A stretch of 64,000 nucleotides of DNA from Zoroaster sp. YZ-2022 (taxonomy: Eukaryota; Echinodermata; Asteroidea; Forcipulatida; Zoroasteridae). Below, in pieces: positions 59,471-64,000 of the stretch. The stretch's first letter is position 1; every line of letters starts with the position of its first letter. The position numbers and the translations under genes are program-made. The stretch is taken from positions 97,723,056 to 97,787,055 of the forward strand of contig CM055816.1 in the NCBI GenBank assembly GCA_029582265.1, given 5' to 3'. The notes under the pieces are model-generated. The model did not search any database. It was given only the letters and a program-made list of their open reading frames with translations, and was not told the DNA's origin.

Positions 59471-60972
59471 TCAAAAAGCCACTTTCTCGATGCGATTAGC
59501 TGCTGCACGCTATAGTCGCTACATACACAGAGTTACGATCCCATAAAGAAAGACTTATAGGAACGTATGTAGGCATGGAACGTGTATAACAAACACATGA
59601 GATGGAATATATTACAGAAAATTACAGCTGAAGTTCACCCTCGATCTCGTGCATGTTGCAAGAACAAAAGAAAAAGGACGTCAACATGTGGCCCCAGACA
59701 GGAATATTAATTCGGGCTCTGATTGGCGGAGGCAATCGCATTGATGAATATATTAATTGAAAGACACTAATTGGTTAAGCCATTGGATATACAATACATA
59801 TCCATCAAAAATGTAATAAACTGGTTCCTTGCCTAGGAAAAACGTCTGGGGTGATTAGACACTTGAATTTATTATGAAAAAAAAACAGAAACAATTTGCT
59901 AAGATTACATAACAACAATGATTAAATATCAAATTTTGCTTAAGAAAAGGCAAATAATTTGTCTTGGTTGCTACACATTCATTTTTATCATGAAACGTTT
60001 CGGATGTTCCAGTAGGGCATATGGACTTATAAAAAAGAGTGCCACGAGCTGAGTCGAACACCTTTTCTTTCCAATTCACGGCTCAGGAAAAAAAATTAGA
60101 GGGAGTAAAGTTCGAGATTTTCTACGGATCGACCGTCGATCGAGCAAGTCGTGTGTTGCGCGATTGGTTGATGGCACTTTTACTCCCAATCGACCGACAG
60201 CGCAAAGACAGAAATTTTCTACACGATCGACCGATCGGGCAAGTCGTGTGTTGCGCGATTGGTTGATGGTGCTTTTTCGCCCAATCGACCAATCGCGCAA
60301 AACCATTTCTAGACGATCGACCGATCGCTCAAATCCGTTCCCGCACGATCGATCAAACGCGCAACGCACTCTGTGACGATCGACCGATATAACGCCTGCT
60401 TACGATCGACCGATCGCGCAAGTCTTGCGTTGCACAATCTGGCGATGGCGCAAACATGTCCTTGCACGATCGATCGATGGCGCGCGATCGACCGATGGCT
60501 GCGCGAACGATAGATCGCCCAATAGCGCAGCGCGATCGGGCTATCGTGCAGATCGACTGATCGCGCCCAACATATACATTGTTTATGTTAGAAAAATAAA
60601 TTATATACAAATACATCTACTATTTACATGTGACTACATGATGTCGCTTTCACCATACATTTACAACATCTGTAAATGTTCTGTTTATGTTTTCTTCATT
60701 TAGCACGATATTGCTGTCTGTATTGCACAACATCCAAGGACAATATGAAACTCCCCATCACTGAGAGGGCAACAGCCACCCGACGCACCCTGCAGTCAAT
60801 TGTTGAATCACACACGGCATATGTAGCAGATGGCTCAATGAAAGCTCGGGCCAAGGATGTCTCTCATAGCATCATATCTAAGCCAATTATTGACATTGCA
60901 ATTGACCATGTAAGTTGAACTACATGTGTAATGGAGCAATAAATAAATATCTTACTCTGGTGATCTGCATAA

Positions 60973-61267
60973 TATAATGGCATAAGTGGCTCTGCTTACC
61001 AGAACAAATTCTGCGCTTACGAGGTCGGTGAGCGCATAATTCATTTCATGGATCCCATAAGCGAGGATTCGGTCTTAAATAGCTAGCGCCGAATTTCTGC
61101 GCTAGCTGTGTAAGAGAAATCCTTATTTACGCGAAGTACATAAGCACATAACCATATATTCCTTGCTAACCAATAAAATACGCTTACGCTAAGCGCAAAT
61201 TTCTGCTTCCGTAAGCGCCGATTCTATGCTTACGGTATTAACCAGCAGAGCCATGAAATTGGGCCCC
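60973..61267 (-). mobile_element. MITE with GGGGCCCAATTTCATGGCTC end
   Basis: Read on the minus strand it begins GGGGCCCAATTTCATGGCTC and has repeated CGTAAGC/GCTTACG words. GGCTCTGCT recurs inverted at the other end. It is related to the element at 10609-10800 and lies in an intron of the GGDKGG copy 2. Confidence 0.5.
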
Positions 61268-63013
61268 GTTTTATTTTTAAAAATGCATTTAAAACGCTCC
61301 ATTTTTGTTTACATTACAATTTTGCTTAGGTGGTTCTCCCAAGCCTTCACATATCTCTTGGAATTTACAAGAAGCTCTTTGATATGTACGAAGCAAGATG
61401 CCACCTGCTTGATTTAAAATTTTTGAATTGCTAGTCAAGCATACAGATGAAGATGACCTGGAAACAAGTACCACTAACTTTGACCAGAAGGTTGTACAGG
61501 AGTTCAACCGTCAAAGCAGGCTGCCCGTGACAAATCCATCAAGCAAGATGAACTTGAGCAGATTGAAGAAGAGTTACCCTTCACCTCCTTCAACATAACC
61601 TTCAAAAATGCCGATCAAATGTTTCAGCAGATGGCCAACAGGGCTTTCAATCTTCGGCACGAATTGAGCAACTGGTGAGAGAGTTCCATGTAAACATGTA
61701 CATTTCAAACTCGACTCGCCGAGTCATGTATTTTCTTAGCATTCAATATGTACACTGTACATGTTTACATTTATAGTCATGTCAGTCCTATTGAAATATT
61801 CACATGGCAGTTGATGACATATTTGTTAAAATAAAAATAGCTGCTCTTGAACATATCCCTTAGACCTACATTGTAGGAGCTACGACAGACCATAATGTAA
61901 AAATAATTAAAAAAATTGTTTACCTTTTAAATACCCATATTTTAAATATACCCTATTGCACACATTTAAAATGTTAAAAACAAAATTAAAACATTTGCCA
62001 AATTTAAAAACATGGTCCGTCGTAGCTCCGGTATTCATTTAAGTCAAAGGGACATAAAATAAAAACGTGCATACTGTGCTGATAATCGTTATACTTTCCC
62101 TTTTTGAGTTACAGGGCAATGAAAAGGCTGATCTACCGATTGGTGCCGGTCCAGTTGCTGGAAGCCTTGATGTGGTATTGAAGAAGCACCATGTTGAACG
62201 GCAAGCTTACCACGGAAAAGCTTTTGTTGGTAACCACGTTCACAAATGTTGCCAGGTAAAAACTACCAAAGTATGCCATGTTGCTGTTTATCATACCATA
62301 CATGTTGATACATGTTTTGTACTCATTTCTATTGTAAGAATTGTAAGTACTTGATGTGCATAACATGGATTGAGAAAGTGTTACCTTTCGTCTGCTATCC
62401 CAACAGATTCAAGTCATCTCTGACCTAACGTGTGAACCCCAGAGAATAATCCAGAATATGTCATACGATGATATTCCACTGCAACGTCTAAAGAACTCAT
62501 TCGTGAAGCAGCTGAATGGGTCCAAAATTTGAGGATATTTTCCTCAAATTTGCCGATACACACTTTGCGATAAACCACGCCAGGGCCTTATCACCTGAAG
62601 ACTTCAAACGCATTGGTAAATATTCACTTCCTTTTCTTTTTGTTGTGAAGTACCGATAGTAAAAATCCTGTCGAGAGTAATGACATTTTTATTCATCGCA
62701 GATACGTGTATCAAGATCTTCATGGCATCTTACAGAGATAGTTTCCCTGAATCCAGCATCACTCCAAGATGCACTTATTGAGAACCACGCTGTAGAACAG
62801 CTGACCAGGTTTGGTGTTGGATTTGGCCTTCTAAACGAGCAGGGGGGAGAGCTGATACACACTGAATTCAACAGGACAGGTCGTGTGGTACAGGGAATGC
62901 GGGACGACTTACAGCGTCTGATGACAATAATGCGACGTCACCACTTGTCAACTACTCCAGAAGTACAAGCAAAAGTGATCACCTGTGGAAAAAGAAATAA
63001 AAAAGAAGAATAA

Positions 63014-64000
63014 CACAAATATTTATTAGGGCAAGGAAGTTCTGGCTTTAGTTTGGAGCCATCATCATGCACTATGGCATATGTGTACGACAAGAAAAGT
63101 GTTTTTTTAGAACACAGGTCACCTGTAATTCTCTTGAAAATGTTTTGGAATGTGTGCAATATCCGACCGCCACTTTTTTACTCTTTATACCAAAAACAAG
63201 TATAATACCTCATCAGTTAAGACTAAGTCTATAGTCTGCATTTTTTAATATAGAGATTGAAAAAGTGGCGGTCGTATACTGCACTCAACAGCATGACGAT
63301 AATAATTTTTGAAGTTATTGAAAGTATAATTTAGGGAGCCTGCATGTGTACATGTACAATGTAGATGCAGTCACTCACCTCCACATGTCATAAGCTTATT
63401 CAACCACTGACAGGGTTGGGTTGTTGATCTGTCTTGCAGTTGCAGAAAAGGCTGTGTTATTTGGAGAAGATGAACAAGAATTAAAATAATTAGCATCCAA
63501 CATGTCCAAATAAAAAATCATGTCTGTCATCGCAACCACGTTCAGACGGCTCATAGTTCGGGATACTTCTCGATTTTCTTTTTCTTTTCAACATTTTACA
63601 TTCACCCAAGTTTGGAAGACCACTTGTTGTGGACAATGACGGTGCAATTAAGTAAATTTAAAATGTGGAAAAACTAAGTTTTAAAATGTTGAAACGAAAT
63701 AATAAAACATCCCGCTGTCTTTTACCTTGTTTCATCCTGATTGTCTTGAAATATGCTTCTTCTCAACTGATGTCCTGCGATTTTTTGGAGGAAAACTCAA
63801 TATTTCATGAAAATGCATGTTTTTAGCTCGTCAATCACATACCATCCTTGCGCTAAACGACAAACACAGGCTGCTCTGTTCACGTGTATCACAACCCCTC
63901 TCACATGGCATGATTGACCTCCGCGATCCATAAAAGTGTTAAATAAATCAATATTCATGACAGTTACCATTGTTTTTATTCAAAATACTTGTCCGACCAA
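63014..64000. other. 3' flank; one small MITE
   Basis: No gene is seen. Segments 63151-63177 and 63262-63287 are imperfect inverted ends (core CGACCGCCACTTTTT) of a ~137-base element. Confidence 0.45.

Larger units (their letters stand above)
57544..60572. mobile_element. 3.0-kb foldback element with CGATCG-rich arms
   Basis: Outer ends are TGTTGGGCGCGATC (57544) and its complement (ending 60572), flanked by TATA on both sides (57540-57543, 60573-60576). The outer ~90 bases are almost perfect inverted copies. The arms (57544-58310 and about 60110-60572) are dense in GATCGATCG/CGATCG words. The left arm contains a ~100-135-base subrepeat marked by GGGCAGAATTTTGG at 57974, 58074 and 58207. The 1.8-kb core is ordinary AT-rich DNA with a hammerhead-like module and a promoter-like patch. 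No transposase. Inserted in an intron of the GGDKGG copy 2. Confidence 0.85.
56731..63013 (+). pseudogene. GGDKGG/LHISLG transposase-like gene, copy 2
   Basis: Plus-strand exons match copy 1 exon for exon: 56731-56948, 57060-57305, 57409-57487, 60704-60909, 61330-61674, 62115-62255, 62407-62615 and 62702-63013. Segments include ILDYLDRHDL, LTWHDGVIP, KIGGDKGGKSFKMSFQIVN, RHPNSLQNTVVFACFEANDS, FGDYELLTKMYGICSCN, CCLYCTTSKDNMKL, PSLHISLGIYKKLFDMYEAR, AFVGNHVHKCCQ and FGLLNEQGGELIHTEFNRTG with MRDDLQRLM. Frame breaks occur near 56790, at the 57305/57409 junction (one base short), after 61425 and near 62525 and 62760, so it is inactive. Introns hold the 3.0-kb foldback and a MITE. Divergence from copy 1 is large, so the two are separate old insertions or an ancient duplicate, not a recent inverted duplication. 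Confidence 0.65.

Noticed and set aside
39679..63013. Recent large inverted duplication of the whole region
   Set aside because: The two family copies are too divergent and their introns and flanks do not match, so ancient copies or separate insertions fit better.

Overview
The window looks like intron-rich, AT-rich genomic DNA of an animal, most likely a marine invertebrate deuterostome (echinoderm first choice; hemichordate or amphioxus not excluded). The reasons are GT-AG exons separated by long AT-rich introns, CpG-rich first exons, abundant short words such as TAGGCCTA and TGTACATGTA, and a dense mix of DNA-transposon families (piggyBac, hAT, Tc1/mariner, THAP-bearing TTAA elements, EnSpm-like, tyrosine-recombinase elements), LINE fragments and tRNA-derived SINEs. 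There are no bacterial operons or CRISPR arrays. Species assignment is inference. One 500-base assembly gap (Ns) lies at 14192-14691.

Layout. 0.5-2.9 kb (minus): a broken multi-exon tyrosine-recombinase (Crypton-like) gene. 3.8-9.5 kb: three decayed piggyBac fragments, two of them copies of each other, one split by a LINE. 12.1-15.6 kb: a SINE, an inverted-repeat element, the gap, and a tiny TTAA-flanked hairpin element. 16.8-21.7 kb: a clean, fully in-phase zinc-finger gene (CpG first exon, six exons); inside its second intron sit a MITE and a TTAA-bounded element carrying a THAP-domain ORF on the other strand. 22-28 kb: SINEs, tandem duplications, an orphan coding exon, a palindrome and a LINE reverse-transcriptase tail. 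28.8-37.4 kb: an EnSpm/Tnp2-like transposase gene with SAM and zinc-finger exons, interrupted by a 5.6-kb element (TIR CCCAGCAAAC, 2-bp target duplication) that carries its own small three-exon gene, a CCAAT/E2F palindromic promoter and a nested hAT MITE.

37.4-43.2 kb: a second CpG/CRE promoter, a piggyBac-type MITE, and a nine-exon minus-strand gene of an unnamed transposase-like family (GGDKGG ... LHISLG). 43.4-47.0 kb: a nearly full-length piggyBac with TIRs and TTAA target sites. 47.4-49.0 kb: a Rep-type HUH endonuclease-like gene whose splice donor was duplicated by a hAT MITE insertion. 49.0-56.7 kb: a tandem array of seven and a fraction ~1.04-kb units, each with two tRNA-like Pol III box modules. 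56.7-63.0 kb: a second, plus-strand copy of the GGDKGG family, whose third visible intron holds a 3.0-kb foldback element with CGATCG-rich inverted arms.

There is no pathway linking these genes. The window is best read as a nest of selfish elements around a few possible host exons. The zinc-finger gene and the small gene in the 5.6-kb element are the best candidates for intact coding genes. The most unusual structures are the tRNA-like array, the CGATCG foldback, and the 5.6-kb element whose removal restores a reading frame.
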